From Sepiola atlantica (taxonomy: Eukaryota; Mollusca; Cephalopoda; Sepiida; Sepiolidae), in contig OY744525.1 in the NCBI GenBank assembly GCA_963556195.1, positions 56,113,946 to 56,177,945 on the forward strand: a stretch of DNA of 64,000 bases, given 5' to 3'. Shown in pieces: positions 34,312-45,277 of this stretch. The notes below the pieces were generated by a model. That model was not told where the DNA came from, did no database searches, and saw only the letters and a list, made by a program, of their open reading frames with translations. A program made the position numbers and the translations under genes. The stretch's first letter is position 1. The number at the start of each line of letters is the position of its first letter.

Positions 34312-34570
34312 TGAAGGGGTACAAATGCAGTAAGTTCATCTGATCACATTCCGTGGAGTACTTGTAAAACAAGCAGTGATAGGACACGGGATGGAGCTTG
34401 GTAGACAGTGCAGGACCGATTAAGTTAGAGTCCCTTTTTTGTATCCTGTCAAAAAGGGAGAGACAAGTGGCTCGTGCACCAGCCTAGATGTGGCAACAAT
34501 ACTCCATGCATGGGCGAATAGTGGCTTTATAGAGATATGGGATACTGGCAGGTGTGAACTGAAGAGGCAC
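34312..34570 (-). pseudogene. Jockey-like LINE internal 3' fragment
   Basis: The minus strand contains the tail region also found at 1686-3062: sequence equivalent to PASIPYLYKATIRPCMEYC, CHI and LSLFDRIQKRD. It ends abruptly at both sides and is frameshifted. Confidence 0.7.
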
Positions 34571-35154
34571 ACAGTTATCGTGACTATAAAGCAACTGAGA
34601 AATAGAACCATTTTCAAAAGTTCATTTATCTTTCATTTACAAAGTTTGCACATAGTTAAAGACTTAAGGTGGAAATATATCAGAATTATTTAAACATAAG
34701 AGACATTATAGACACACTTATAACATTAGAATACCTTAATTTATTCGACAAGTACAGCACACCATCTAGAAAATCCATGAGGTCAATTACAGAAGGAACA
34801 ATCTGAAATGTTATGCACAAAGACGTCAGATATAAATGTCAAGTAATGTGTGAAGGTCATTTTACTTCATCAAAAGAGGTAAAGGAAAAATCACTTAATT
34901 AGAGCTAATAGACTCTTAAATTTTTTTGATCCAGCATCATTTTCATGGTCACATGACCTCTAACATTTGGCCTCCTAGCTCCCCAGATACCTAGGACTAC
35001 TATGTATGGAACGTAGTTGAGAAAAAGAATAATGAGCACTATTATAACATTAAATAATCCCTAAAAGCTTCCAAAGAGTAATTTCTAAAATGAACAAGAA
35101 CCTAATTTCACATAAAAGTCCGTTATCAAAGCTGAAGGAGAGATTACTGAATAT

Positions 35155-35265
35155 TAGGTTGGTGCAAAAACAATGGCGTTTTCTCACATATTTATATGTT
35201 TTCTGAATTGATTTATTGATAAATATAGTGTTGTTATAACTCATTTTAAAACGCAAAGGAGAGAT
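35155..35265 (+). mobile_element. Mariner end fragment with Hsmar1-like TIR
   Basis: The sequence attaggttggtgcaaaaaca at about 35155 closely resembles the TIR of mariner elements such as Hsmar1 (ttaggttggtgcaaaa). About 110 bp of mariner-like 5' sequence follows; no transposase is present. Confidence 0.6.
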
Positions 35266-35353
35266 TAATGAATAAATTTACAAAACAATAAATTTATTCT
35301 CATCGTCAAAAACGTTTTTCAGTAAAAACAAATTATCTCTTTCTAAGAGTCAT

Positions 35354-35557
35354 AGTTCCTATTTACTTGCCTCCCCATGAAGGAAAAGTTAGACACAGGG
35401 TCGGTTTTTATGTGGGGGTAAAATGCAGCTCCTCAAAAAGGGGCACTCTGGATCGGAACAAAAATTAAAATGTCCATAATCCAGAAGGATTTCTCCTTCA
35501 CTGACCGGAGACAAAATAGACTAAGTGTAGCATTCGAATAGATACTACACTTTGTTC
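35354..35557 (-). repeat. U2 snRNA-headed SINE-like repeat, copy 2
   Basis: Sense is minus, from gaacaaagtgtagtatctat at 35557 to aaataggaact at 35354 (204 bp). It is flanked on both sides by a perfect 11-bp direct repeat, ctaagagtcat (35343-35353 and 35558-35568), which fits target-primed retroposition. The body is shared with 1201-1410 and 53511-53722. There is no poly(A) tail. Confidence 0.8.
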
Positions 35558-35574
35558 CTAAGAGTCATTGTTGT

Positions 35575-35880
35575 GTATGTGTCAATCTGCCCTCAAATAT
35601 ATTATCCACCCTAATGAATACCAAGATATACAGCAAAAGCATATACGTGGCAATAATACTCAATGTAAAGTGTCTGCCACTGATTCCACATCTTTGTCGT
35701 AAAGTGTCTGTAAGACAGTTCTCTTGGACTTTGGCGACTTTTGTATGAAGAGTAGCAAAGACCCACATTCAGCACTTTCTTCATAGTCATCACTCCAACA
35801 CCCATCTCTCTCGCCAAGGTCCTCATTGCCATGCTTGGATCTTAATGGACCTTTTTTACAGTTTCTCAACAAATTACGTT
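35575..35880 (-). pseudogene. Tc1/mariner-like transposase N-terminal fragment
   Basis: The minus frame reads MAMRTLAREMGVGVMTMKKV then GLCYSSYKSRQ, matching the helix-turn-helix region of the transposase remnant at 31960-32770. The rest is out of frame. The U2-headed repeat lies right at its 3' side. Confidence 0.55.
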
Positions 35881-36870
35881 ATGTAGACAGAACCTCTGCT
35901 ATAACTCTCATTCCTAGCCACTGCTTCCACATCTCCGTCACAATTCTCCAGCTCGCATCTCACGCAATTTTCCAGCTCGCATCTCACGGCCTTCAAGGAA
36001 TACTGAGCTGCTGCAAAGATTTCCAATTTTTTTAATCTGGCATGAATCATCATGGTTCAAATAACTCTCTTCTAATATTCCAGTCGCTCTTGTTCGTCAG
36101 CTCTCAAACCCATCAATAGCACACAGAAACAACTATCCGTTGCACTTTACCACTGTTAAATACTTCAAATTGTTCTGAAATTTAAAAAAAAAAACAAGAA
36201 AAAATATGCAAAAATGATCAAATTTGTCTTAAACGTCGGTATGGCGTTTTGGGTTTTTGTAGGTAATATTTTCTTTTTACTTACCACTTTTTTCTCTCTT
36301 TCTCTCTTCCACAGTGTACGCTGAAGGTGAAGTTCTAATGTTGCATAGTCAACCTTGTGTCACACAATGCATTGATTAAAAAACACAAATATAACAATTA
36401 ACAATAAAATAAAATGGATAAATTTATTCGGGAAGAGGATAAACAAACGGTGCAGTGGAAAATTACTGACATGCAATGATAATAGTATTCATATAATAAA
36501 ATATATATATATATAATCAACGGAATTTTTTATAAATTCTAAGTTTATTTTTAATGAAAAAAAAGGTTTCTTCCTAACTTTAGATGTTCACTTTATTTCT
36601 TTTGAAACATTACCTATTTGGCTCTACCTAATAAATATGTGAAATTACATTTTCTTTTCTCAATATTCATATTCTTTGTTTAAAAGAAATTTTAAGTTGG
36701 TAACATTGTTGCATTCTCAACCTTGTGTCATACATGAAGCAACCAAGTTGCCGTATTCATTACAGAAACATTAAAGTTCACTTTGTTTGGTGGTCGTTCT
36801 TCTATATACCCCCCCGTCTCGGTAATTTGCTATATGCAAGTAAATTTAGCAACGATTTATCGCCTTTTGT

Positions 36871-36876
<6 letters not shown>

Positions 36877-36935
<59 letters not shown>
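36877..36935. repeat. (TA)n microsatellite
   Basis: Nearly 60 bp of perfect TA. ORFs of alternating Tyr-Ile across it on both strands are artefacts. Confidence 0.95.
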
Positions 36936-36942
<7 letters not shown>

Positions 36943-37254
36943 ATATGGACACAACCTCCCATTTAAAAATCTAAATATATCAGATTTGCATTGAATTTTA
37001 GCCATAGTCATAAGCAAGATTCCATGGTCCGGCTCTCCATGACTTGTATTTCAGTGGCAAGCAAAGTGAGTCTCCGAATCTCAATTTGTACTGGTTAATA
37101 TATATATATATATATATATATGTTACATACACGAACAATATCCATTCCAAGACGGCTAAAATGAATTCCCCAAACAGAAAAGTTTTGCACCACTTTTATA
37201 TCTCATTACAAAAATTAAAATCAAGATATAATCATACTAAATCTTGTCTATAAT

Positions 37255-37730
37255 CATTATACTAATTTTGAGCAAAATTCATTACATGATTTAAATTCTA
37301 GAAAATGTCTAATTTATAAGGCTTCGTCGTAAGAAGTCTTAAGAAATTGAAATTCAGGGAATCTTACTTAATTGGTATCTAATGACTACGGATCAAATTC
37401 AATGCAAATTTGATATATTTAGATTTTTAAATATAAGATGCCCAGATTATTACCCCTAAAACCCCTTTAAAATACTCCAAAGAAACTGCAATTTGGAAAA
37501 TATGTATTAATTGATATCTACCTATTGTTAAAAATTTCATAAAAGTCGGACGTATTTGAATTTTCACAAAAGGTTTCAAACACCGTTTTACCAACTTTGC
37601 ACACAACTATATATAGCCAGCATTACGACCCCTTATGCCTAGCAGCTGTGTGCCAGAATTAATAATGATTGGTAAATTGGTTTAGGAGAGAATCCTGTAA
37701 CTACAAATATATAAACGTACCTAACTTTTA
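37255..37730 (-). repeat. Unclassified dispersed repeat, copy 2
   Basis: Reverse-complement relative of 30600-31050 over about 450 bp, with several small indels; it ends next to (TA)n at 37730-37754. The class is unknown. Confidence 0.6.
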
Positions 37731-37941
37731 TATATATATATATATATATATATAAAGATGAATACCTAACATGATGTATAAGTATAAAAAATAATATATG
37801 CAAGAAGAAAAATTAATTAAAATAAATGTGTTTAACAGCTACATAATTTGATTCAATATATCTTATGTTTGCACTTTTTCAAGATTCTTGAAAAAGTCTA
37901 CACGTGGACAAAATAAATTGTCTCTGTGTCAATCCATTTTT

Positions 37942-38019
37942 GAGATAGAAAAAATGTTATAGGCAAAAAGGACAAACTAATTAGTTTGTCTTTTTTGCTT
38001 ATATCATTTTTCTATCTCA
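37942..38019. repeat. Long hairpin 1
   Basis: An imperfect palindrome whose arms start gagatagaaaaaatgttata and meet at actaattagt. It is followed by (TA)n at 38019-38039. Confidence 0.85.
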
Positions 38020-38133
38020 TATATATATATATATATATGTATGTATTCACATAAAATTTTATAAGATATAATTTTTTATGTATCAATTTTCAGTATTTAC
38101 TTCACGAGTGCTCGATACATAAATAAAGCTAGG

Positions 38134-38295
38134 TAGTAAACTATGAAAATATATTTATGGCAATTAAGCTACACAGAGGCTCCAGCGTTTCATCCCCGGG
38201 GGGAATCTTGAGGCAGCTTGAAGATTCCCCCTTGGGGATGAAATGCAGGAGCCTTTGTGTAGATTAATTGCCATCAATATATTTTCATAGCTTAC

Positions 38296-38297
<2 letters not shown>
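38134..38297. repeat. Long hairpin 2 (foldback element)
   Basis: A ~164-bp imperfect palindrome with arms starting tagtaaactatgaaaatata and a GC-rich centre (tcatccccggggggaatctt on one arm, gattcccccttggggatga on the other). It is a likely foldback MITE. (TA)n follows at 38300-38345. Confidence 0.85.
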
Positions 38298-38348
<51 letters not shown>

Positions 38349-38600
38349 CATGTATATGTAAATGTTAGATCCATTTATTATAAATATAACATGCTTGGTT
38401 AGTATGTGTAACAGAGAACAAACCCAATAACATGTCGGAATTTTATCTTTTTCCAGATAAAAAACAAATAAGCACAAGAAAAACAGGGGATAGAATTAAC
38501 AACTAAAATCAAACAAATTTATTTCACATAAAAATCCCAAAAAGGAGAACACATTTACGGTTGCATAGAATTTCCCGATGTGGGCAACAAATATTAAAAA

Positions 38601-38677
38601 TTAAATAAAAAAGAGAAACTCATACAAGCTGTTTATGTCATATAAACAGCTTGTATGAGTTTCTCTTTTTTATTTAA
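38601..38677. repeat. Long hairpin 3, perfect 36-bp arms
   Basis: 38601-38636 is the exact reverse complement of 38642-38677, with a 5-base spacer (gtcat). Arms of this length without a mismatch suggest recent origin or gene conversion. Confidence 0.95.
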
Positions 38678-38761
38678 TTGTTCAAAGCAGATTTTTGATA
38701 GAAAAATATTATTTAAACAAACAAAAATATAATATGAGAAAAGTTCTTTTCTAATGTTTCT

Positions 38762-39110
38762 ACAAATAAAATATGAATGAACAATTACTTACTATAGTTT
38801 CAAATAAAATATGAATTGACAAGTACTTACTATACTATATTTTCAAATAAAATATGAATGAACAAGTACTTACTATAGTTTCAAATAAAATATGAATTAA
38901 CAATTACTTACTATAGTTTCAAATAAAATATGAATTGACAAGTACTTACTATAGTTTCAAATAAAATATGAATTGACAAGTACTTACTATAGTTTCAAAT
39001 AAAATATGAATTGACAAGTACTTACTATAGTTTCAAATAAAATATGAATGAACAAGTACTTACTATAGTTTCAAATAAAATATGAATGAACAATTACTTA
39101 CTATATTTTC
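38762..39110. repeat. 38-bp tandem repeat, ~9 copies
   Basis: The unit starting caaataaaatatgaattgac repeats about nine times. Copies alternate between two variants (attgacaagta and aatgaacaatta), and one copy has a 5-base insertion near 38830. Confidence 0.9.
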
Positions 39111-39752
39111 TCTGCAGACTGTCATCTTACAGAAGAAAAGTTGGCCAGAAGAGTTTGTTTTCCTTATAGCCACAACACGTTAACATTTTTCTGTCCAATG
39201 TTTAGATGACTTATCCACTTTTGCTGCACACTGGATCCAAAAAGGGGGAGAAATTCGACATCCAAAAGTTTAATCTCGGTCCCATTAACATTTTGTTAGG
39301 ACTTCTTATATCGGTCAAGCAAATTACTTCTTTGATTGAATAAGAGTTGCTTAATAACCTCATGCCTTACACCCAGGTTACTTTCTAAACAGATTATTAT
39401 TATTAAAGACGAACTCAGTATCGTCTCAATTTTTCTATTATAAAAAGATTTTATAAACATTAGATCCACAATGAATTCTTCAAACACATTTGGCTACTGA
39501 GAATATTCAAAACCACATTTTGATGTGGAAATTTTGTAGCCACACGATCCACATTTGCGGCTCAAACGAGCTGGTTTTCACGCCTCAAGCACAAGATTTT
39601 AAAAAAATGACTACCAGCAAAGCTAGTCCATTTGAGTTATCTTAATTTTAGAGTTTCATACAACAGTAAAAAACGAAACTAGGGATCAACTCGCAAAAAA
39701 TAACATCTGTAAAGAAATCTACAATATATGAAAAAAAATGTACAAAATATTG

Positions 39753-39972
39753 GGTTAGATATTTGTGTGAAATAAATTCCAAAAAACAATATGTTAAGAG
39801 GTTATTATTATTTTTTTTTTTGGGGGGGGGGGGGTAGATATTTGTGTGAAATAAATTCCAAAAAACAATATGTTAAGAGGTTATTATTATATTTTTTTTT
39901 GGGGGGGGGGGGTAGATATTTGTGTGAAATAAATTCCAAAAAAAAAACAATACGTTAAAAGGTTATCATTAT
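39753..39972. repeat. ~80-bp tandem repeat, 3 copies
   Basis: Three copies of a unit starting gatatttgtgtgaaataaat. The first two end in a T-run followed by a G-run of about a dozen bases. Such a T-G junction could form unusual structure or cause sequencing slippage. Confidence 0.85.
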
Positions 39973-40310
39973 ATTTTTTTATATTTCAGAGTAATAATCT
40001 TTTATAAAGTTATTGAGGACATAATTGTTGTTTTTTCATTGCTGTGTATCTATTGTTCCTGTATATCTTGTAAGAATTTAGAAAGCCAAAATAATTCCAC
40101 TTCTCACAGAGAGGAGAGAAAGTGGCTTCCATTCAGTCTCAAGCGACAATGGATACATTCTGTAAAGGTGCCTGTGTGAGGAGTCTATTGTGAAGCAAGG
40201 GTTGCACAATTCGCCACTGCACCTCTCCTGGACCGGTATTGCTTGAGTCCAGTAGCAAGGACAAGTCCATGATGACTGGAAACAAAGCCGGGATAAGCAG
40301 AGAGCTCTCC

Positions 40311-40418
40311 AATATACAACACCTGGTATTCCAAATGATCACACATTTAATACTAATCAGATGCAACGTTGTTTAACTTTAGTGATATAATTGGAACCGG
40401 TGTCAACATGATTATGCC
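40311..40418 (-). repeat. 5S rRNA-like sequence, third copy
   Basis: The minus strand reads ggcataatcatgttgacacc, ctaaagttaaacaacgttgc and ggaataccaggtgttgta, following 5S rRNA order but diverged. It starts with the same ggcataatca segment as the copy at 23784. The downstream ~190 bp (40120-40310) is of unknown origin and may be the body of a 5S-headed SINE. Confidence 0.65.
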
Positions 40419-40554
40419 ACATATTTCCACAAAGTCTCTAATAAACCATAAAAGTTTATTATCTGCATCTTTCGCCAAGGCTGGTTGATATGCCATAAAA
40501 CCCAACAACGAATCAACCAAAGTTTAAGTGTATGGATAACTACCCACGTGGATC

Positions 40555-40815
40555 AAGTCATGACAGTTTTGTTTTACGACATATCAACCCTTTGATGGGT
40601 AATTTAATGCAAAGAAATAATATCTAGCATATAAATTCACTGTATTAAATTAGATTTATGAACAAAAAATAACAAAGTTTAACAAACCATGTCAAGAGAA
40701 ATGTAAAAAATATTTACATCCACAGTGTGAATGTTTTTCCAAGGCCACTTTAAACATGGATATGGTAGTCATTTTCACAACCTCCTCTGGAAGGCTGTTC
40801 CACATAGCAGAAACC
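40555..40815 (-). pseudogene. CR1/L2-like LINE C-terminus with tail
   Basis: The minus strand at 40815-40700 encodes MWNSLPEEVVKMTTISMFKV then ALEKH, the familiar C-terminal stretch of CR1/L2-like LINE ORF2. About 100 bp further on (40555-40620) lies a gggttgatatgtcgtaaaac block, the same core as the direct repeats at 418-640. Confidence 0.6.
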
Positions 40816-40819
40816 TGGA

Positions 40820-41766
40820 CAATTTCATAAGTTTCAATTTAGAAATCAAATTATATTGCAGATTATACAGGCAGTAACAATTACAAAAATCCTCTCAATA
40901 TGAGCAAGGAAAAGTATTACAATTGTTTGCTATCATAGTACTCGTTAAATATAATTCGCTACAAAAGTTATTCTTAATACAGGATGTTGGAAAAAATGAT
41001 TGCATAACTTCAGGATTATATTCTCTATGTGTAAATAACGAATAAACGTAGGTCAAGAAATGCTTAATTTCCGAGTTATAGGCCATTGAAGCAAATACTG
41101 ATCAACATTCTTTATTGCAAACATTTATAAAACTATTAAAAAAATGAAATCAAACAAATGTAAAAACTGTAAGGTTAAGAAGGAAGATTTGAGCATCATA
41201 ATTGGCAGGGATCCTTTGATACTGGTCGGAATCCTGCAAATGTTGTCCCTTCTTATTTCATGTAACAGAATACAACAGATAAAACAGGTTAATAAATATG
41301 ATTAGCACAAACCAAAGATTACTCAGAGGAAGAAATGGACCACAAAAAAAATTAGACTAGTAATAGATTGTTATTAGAAAAGCATCCCCCACACAAAGAG
41401 GCCCCTTTACACATATAGAACCCAATCCCAAAGTTATGACATCGATTTTCCAACCTGCCGGTAGATTAATTTACTGAATTATGAAAAAATCCTACACAAC
41501 TCGGTGATTATGTCGGTTTAGATTTCATTTTAAATGCTTCAGATGAAATGCAGACCAACATATTTTAAAACAAAATTGCTTTTCTTTAGTGAGGTCCAAT
41601 TAAATTTTTTCAAATTCTGTTAATATACAAAACACTAGAAAACCATAGTTTCTCTTTTGGTGTGTGTACAAATGTTCTTTTAATGGAAATGTACAGGAAA
41701 ATGAAGACTTTCATACTTCACAAAGAAATAGTTTTATTTAGTATGTGTGTATGATTCTTAAAAAAT
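40820..41766. other. Intergenic, downstream of the minus-strand ZNF gene
   Basis: No ORF of substance. It may include the 3' UTR of the zinc-finger gene; no clear poly(A) signal can be singled out. Confidence 0.35.
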
Positions 41767-42549
41767 TCATGGGATTATAATTTTGTCTTCAGTATGTGTA
41801 CGCATATGTTTAGTTAAATTTAATCTACTTGAAAATGTGGAAGCACAAACTTCACAGCAATATGATTTTTCTCGAGAATGTGTTTTCTGATGCCTCCTAA
41901 AACTTGAGTTATCAGAAAATGCTGATCCACACACATCACAAGAATATGGTTTTTCTCCAGTGTGTATTCGCATATGTACATGCAATGATGATCCGTTTGT
42001 AAAAGTGGAGTTACACATTCTGCAAGAAAAGGGTCTTTCTCCAGTGTGTATCCGCATATGTTTTGGCAAATCTGATTGTTTTGAAAATGCTGATCCACAC
42101 AATTTGCAAGCATATGGCTTTTCTCCTGTATGTTTCCGTTTATGTGTATTCAAATTAGATTTATTTGAAAATGCAGTCCCACACTCTTCACAAGTATAGG
42201 GCTTCTCTCCAGTGTGTGTTCGCACATGTCTACGTAAATTTGGTTCAAGTGAAAATGCAGACCCACACACATCACAGGTATATGGTTTTTCTCCAGTGTG
42301 TATACGAATATGATTTTTTAAAGTACCTTTCTGAGAAAATACGGCTCCACACACATCACAAGAAAAGGGTTTCTCTCCAGTGTGTGTACGCATATGACTT
42401 ATTAAATTTGATTCATTTAATGATGCATAGTCACACACTTCACAAGGAAACAGTTTCTCTCCAGTGTCTGTGAGCATGTGAATTTTTGATGGTGATTCAA
42501 CTGGAAATGCAGAGTTACATTGTTCAGGAGAATATGTCTGTATTTCCAT
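41767..42549 (-). CDS. C2H2 zinc-finger protein, eight intact fingers
   Basis: A 260-residue ORF, apparently single-exon. After a decayed first finger (PEQCNSAF with Pro replacing the first Cys, and HMLTD with the last His lost), eight intact C2H2 fingers run to residue ~253 with cores such as CDVCGSAF and linkers HTGEKP; the last linkers are HSREKS and HTEDK. Every intact finger has both Cys and both His. No N-terminal effector domain is visible. It presumably binds DNA in the nucleus. Its finger cores (CGSAF) differ from the plus-strand gene's (CGSSF), so the two are not recent duplicates. Confidence 0.9.
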   Translation of the reverse strand: MEIQTYSPEQCNSAFPVESPSKIHMLTDTGEKLFPCEVCDYASLNESNLISHMRTHTGEKPFSCDVCGAVFSQKGTLKNHIRIHTGEKPYTCDVCGSAFSLEPNLRRHVRTHTGEKPYTCEECGTAFSNKSNLNTHKRKHTGEKPYACKLCGSAFSKQSDLPKHMRIHTGERPFSCRMCNSTFTNGSSLHVHMRIHTGEKPYSCDVCGSAFSDNSSFRRHQKTHSREKSYCCEVCASTFSSRLNLTKHMRTHTEDKIIIP

Positions 42550-43594
42550 GTTGAAGTTTAATTGTATAACATTTCAAAAATGGAATTGAATAGCAAGAAT
42601 ATTTTTATTTCCTTTATTGCTTTCAATGTCAAATTATAACTGGGTGTTCGATATATTCGATGTGCATTCTTATATTGAGTTTGTAAAGAATATTTTTTGA
42701 AAATATATAAACAAAGAATTTACCAAAACTTTTTTAAGTTCTATTTTGACTTAACCCAAAATTTGGATCCACACAAATGACAAAAATAATTTTATTAGTA
42801 GCTAGCCGTACCGATCCAACATTGCCCAGTATTTCTTTATTTTTTCAAGCGATTTTTAAATACTGGAGATAAATTGTCAAATGTATTGGCAATCTTTTCT
42901 GTGAAGAGAAGGTCACTATTTAGAAGTAGATCCATATGTATTAATATTTCTACTCATTTGAACTCGCTTTCGATTACGTTGCGTCATCTGCCAAAGAAAA
43001 AAAAATACATATTAAAACGTGAAATGATAAAAAGGCAAAAAAGGGAACATTCGTAAAAATATTGGCTTAATTTCATATGTTAATCATTAAAATTAGACAT
43101 ATTATCTCGAAATTAAGGGATTCGTGGAATGGAAGTAGAGTTATTTATTGATGTTGTATGTATTGAATGTGTAAATCATCTAGGTTAGGTGATAATAACA
43201 GGAAATGTGACAGCCCAAAGGGCAACTTGCTGAACCTGGGGTGAAATTTACCTAGGCTGTGGGAATGAATTAAAAACGAATATGAGCTCAAAGAGAGAAT
43301 GTGATAGCAGTTAGTGAATTTAGAAGCACATAAGATATATATATATAATTTGTGACTTTGATCTCTTTCCTGGTCAGTGATTTGAATAAATGGATGACAG
43401 CTTTCTTCCATCAGATTTGTGTCAAGTTAGTCGTTTGAAAGGTATAAGAAACTTTTATGGCATGACAGGCATTTTCTCAGTCTGATACAATCACAGCAAA
43501 AGCGTGCAAAGAAGAATGGCCAGCAAACAAGGGATGAATAACTATTTTGAACTTCAATGTTTCTGTAATGATGATGGTAATGTGGTTGCTGTGT
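42550..43594. other. Intergenic upstream of the ZNF gene
   Basis: AT-rich DNA likely containing the promoter and 5' UTR of the minus-strand zinc-finger gene; no discrete promoter element is identifiable. A short (TA)n lies at 43337-43348. Confidence 0.35.
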
Positions 43595-43805
43595 GTATTA
43601 CAGCATCATCATCATCATCCTCAGCATCATCAACAGCAGCAGCAGCATTCTCAGCATCATCATCAACAGCAGCAGCAGCATTCTCAGCATCATCATCAGC
43701 AGCAGCATCCTCATCAGCAGCAGCAGGATCAGCATATGCAACTTTCTCTCTCTCTCTCTCTCTCACTCTTTCACTCACACTCTCTCTCTCTCTCTCTTTC
43801 ACTCT
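43595..43805. repeat. CAT/CAG compound microsatellite then (TC)n
   Basis: 43595-43735 consists of interleaved CAT and CAG triplets, so several frames are open (His/Gln, Ser/Ala or Ile/Ser rich). 43742-43805 is mostly TC dinucleotide. The His/Gln frame has a tttacag-like acceptor (gtattacag) just before it but no independent support as protein. Confidence 0.85.
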
Positions 43806-43813
43806 ATTTTTGA

Positions 43814-44092
43814 GATGAGAATCAATGGAATGCTCAACTGGTCTCCATTGAGTTAGAATTATGTGATGCTTTTAAAAGCACTTTTGTGCAGCTACAGTCT
43901 GTAGTTATCCGCCCTATAGTGAAGGACCGTCTGTGCTTTGTGAACAGGCACATCTTTAATCTGGTAAATCTGTTAATGTACATGAGCATAGAAGAAAATC
44001 CCTCTATCCTTGTAGTTCCTGTGGCGATCATTAACAAGCAGACGCTTCGGCAGAAAGAATATGGCAGAATTGGGGAAAAGCATCCTGTGTGA
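43814..44092 (+). CDS. Candidate terminal exon, unknown protein
   Basis: An open frame right after the pyrimidine tract: ENQWNAQLVSIELELCDAF, then VVIRPIVKDRLCFVNRH, ILVVPVAIINKQTLRQKEYG and a stop after EKHPV. Amino-acid composition and codon use look like real coding sequence, unlike the surroundings. tttttgag just before 43814 is a possible acceptor. I do not recognise the protein. It shares its reading frame with the His/Gln repeat upstream but a TGA at 43811 separates them. Confidence 0.35.
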   Translation, partial: DENQWNAQLVSIELELCDAFKSTFVQLQSVVIRPIVKDRLCFVNRHIFNLVNLLMYMSIEENPSILVVPVAIINKQTLRQKEYGRIGEKHPV

Positions 44093-45277
44093 CAACCGGA
44101 AAGAACTGTAGTAGTGGCCCACATAGATTTTATCAACCATAGAAAAACTCAATCAGTTCCTTGCAAAAACAAGTCATGTAAATCCAAGAAGAATTTTCGA
44201 CCTGATTGATTGAACTCTAAATTGACTCACTAGAAATCATTAAGTAGGCATAAAATGTGTTAATCTCATATTAGTAAGTTGATAGAAAAATGATTTTATG
44301 TTATTACAATGTGCCACTCAATTTTGAAATAAATTCTTATTTGAATCTTAGTTTTACATATTACTATATACCACCAGTGACTCTTTGAATCAGTATTTGT
44401 TATATATATTTAATATATACTTTCCTACGTTAGACATTAGTTGATAAAGCAGTGGAAGCAGCAAGCAGTTAAAGCTGCTGCTGCTGCTTTTAAAGAAACA
44501 TGCACATTACGGCTACTGCTGATATTGCTTTCATACAAACATACATGTCCACAGCATTTGACAACTAGCATTCATCCTTTATGACGTCACTTTGTTTTCA
44601 ATGATGCAGAATTCGTCTCATCAAGAGTATATGTGATCCTGACTAGAGTTTTACACTCACCAGACTTTAACTCCCAGATTGTTATTTGCAGGAGTATATT
44701 AAATATAATATTTATTAAAACAATTACCAGCCTATTTTTTAAATGAAAAGGGCTATCACAGCCAAAATCAAGGCAATGCCAAGAGAAGAATGAGTTATTG
44801 ACAATTTGGCATATCCAGGCGTGCTTATCATTGAATAGCGATAAAATGAAGAATGTTGGAGATTCTTGACTGAAACTTGAAGGACAAGTTAGGCATAGAC
44901 TGAAGTTTAATTGTAACAAGTTTGGTTGAAATGCAGACAGAATTATTAATTTTATTACTAAATAATCTATGCTATAACTTTTCTAAAATGTTAATTAATC
45001 AAGGAAAGGCTGATAATATAAGGCAATGTCAGATAAGTTAGTTCACTTATATTCTGAGGTACAATAGTATATAACAATAATAATAATTATTATTATTATA
45101 ATAATGAACATTTTATTTAATATTTTGTCCAAAATTAAAATAAAATACAAATGTTAATGGGGGCGGGGACATACTCTTCCACTCAACTTCTTAATTTATT
45201 TTTTGCTCGTAACAATAAGATATAAAGAAAAACAACATACGAAATACAACAGTATCATAACAGATTAGTAATATACT
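44093..45277. other. Intergenic, no gene seen
   Basis: The minus-strand ORF at 44587-44919 is not convincing, but its 5' ~65 bp resembles 49200-49265, suggesting an old shared repeat. A TTA/AAT palindrome lies at about 45075-45105. Confidence 0.35.

Noticed and set aside
36725..37017. Tyr-Ile repeat ORFs on both strands
   Set aside because: They are translations of the (TA)n microsatellite at 36877-36935; the same applies to ORFs over other TA tracts.
38762..39110. CRISPR array
   Set aside because: It is a simple head-to-tail 38-bp tandem repeat without unique spacers, in a eukaryotic-type genome.
41820..42473. Opposite-strand and shifted-frame ORFs over the zinc-finger gene
   Set aside because: They are shadows of the periodic finger sequence; the 41767-42549 frame alone has the finger motifs. 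The same holds for those over 17414-18514.
43504..43813. Long Ser/Ala and His/Gln ORFs as independent genes
   Set aside because: Triplet repeats keep several frames open at once, and no frame has non-repeat coding support within this stretch. Only the ORF after 43814 is kept as a candidate exon.
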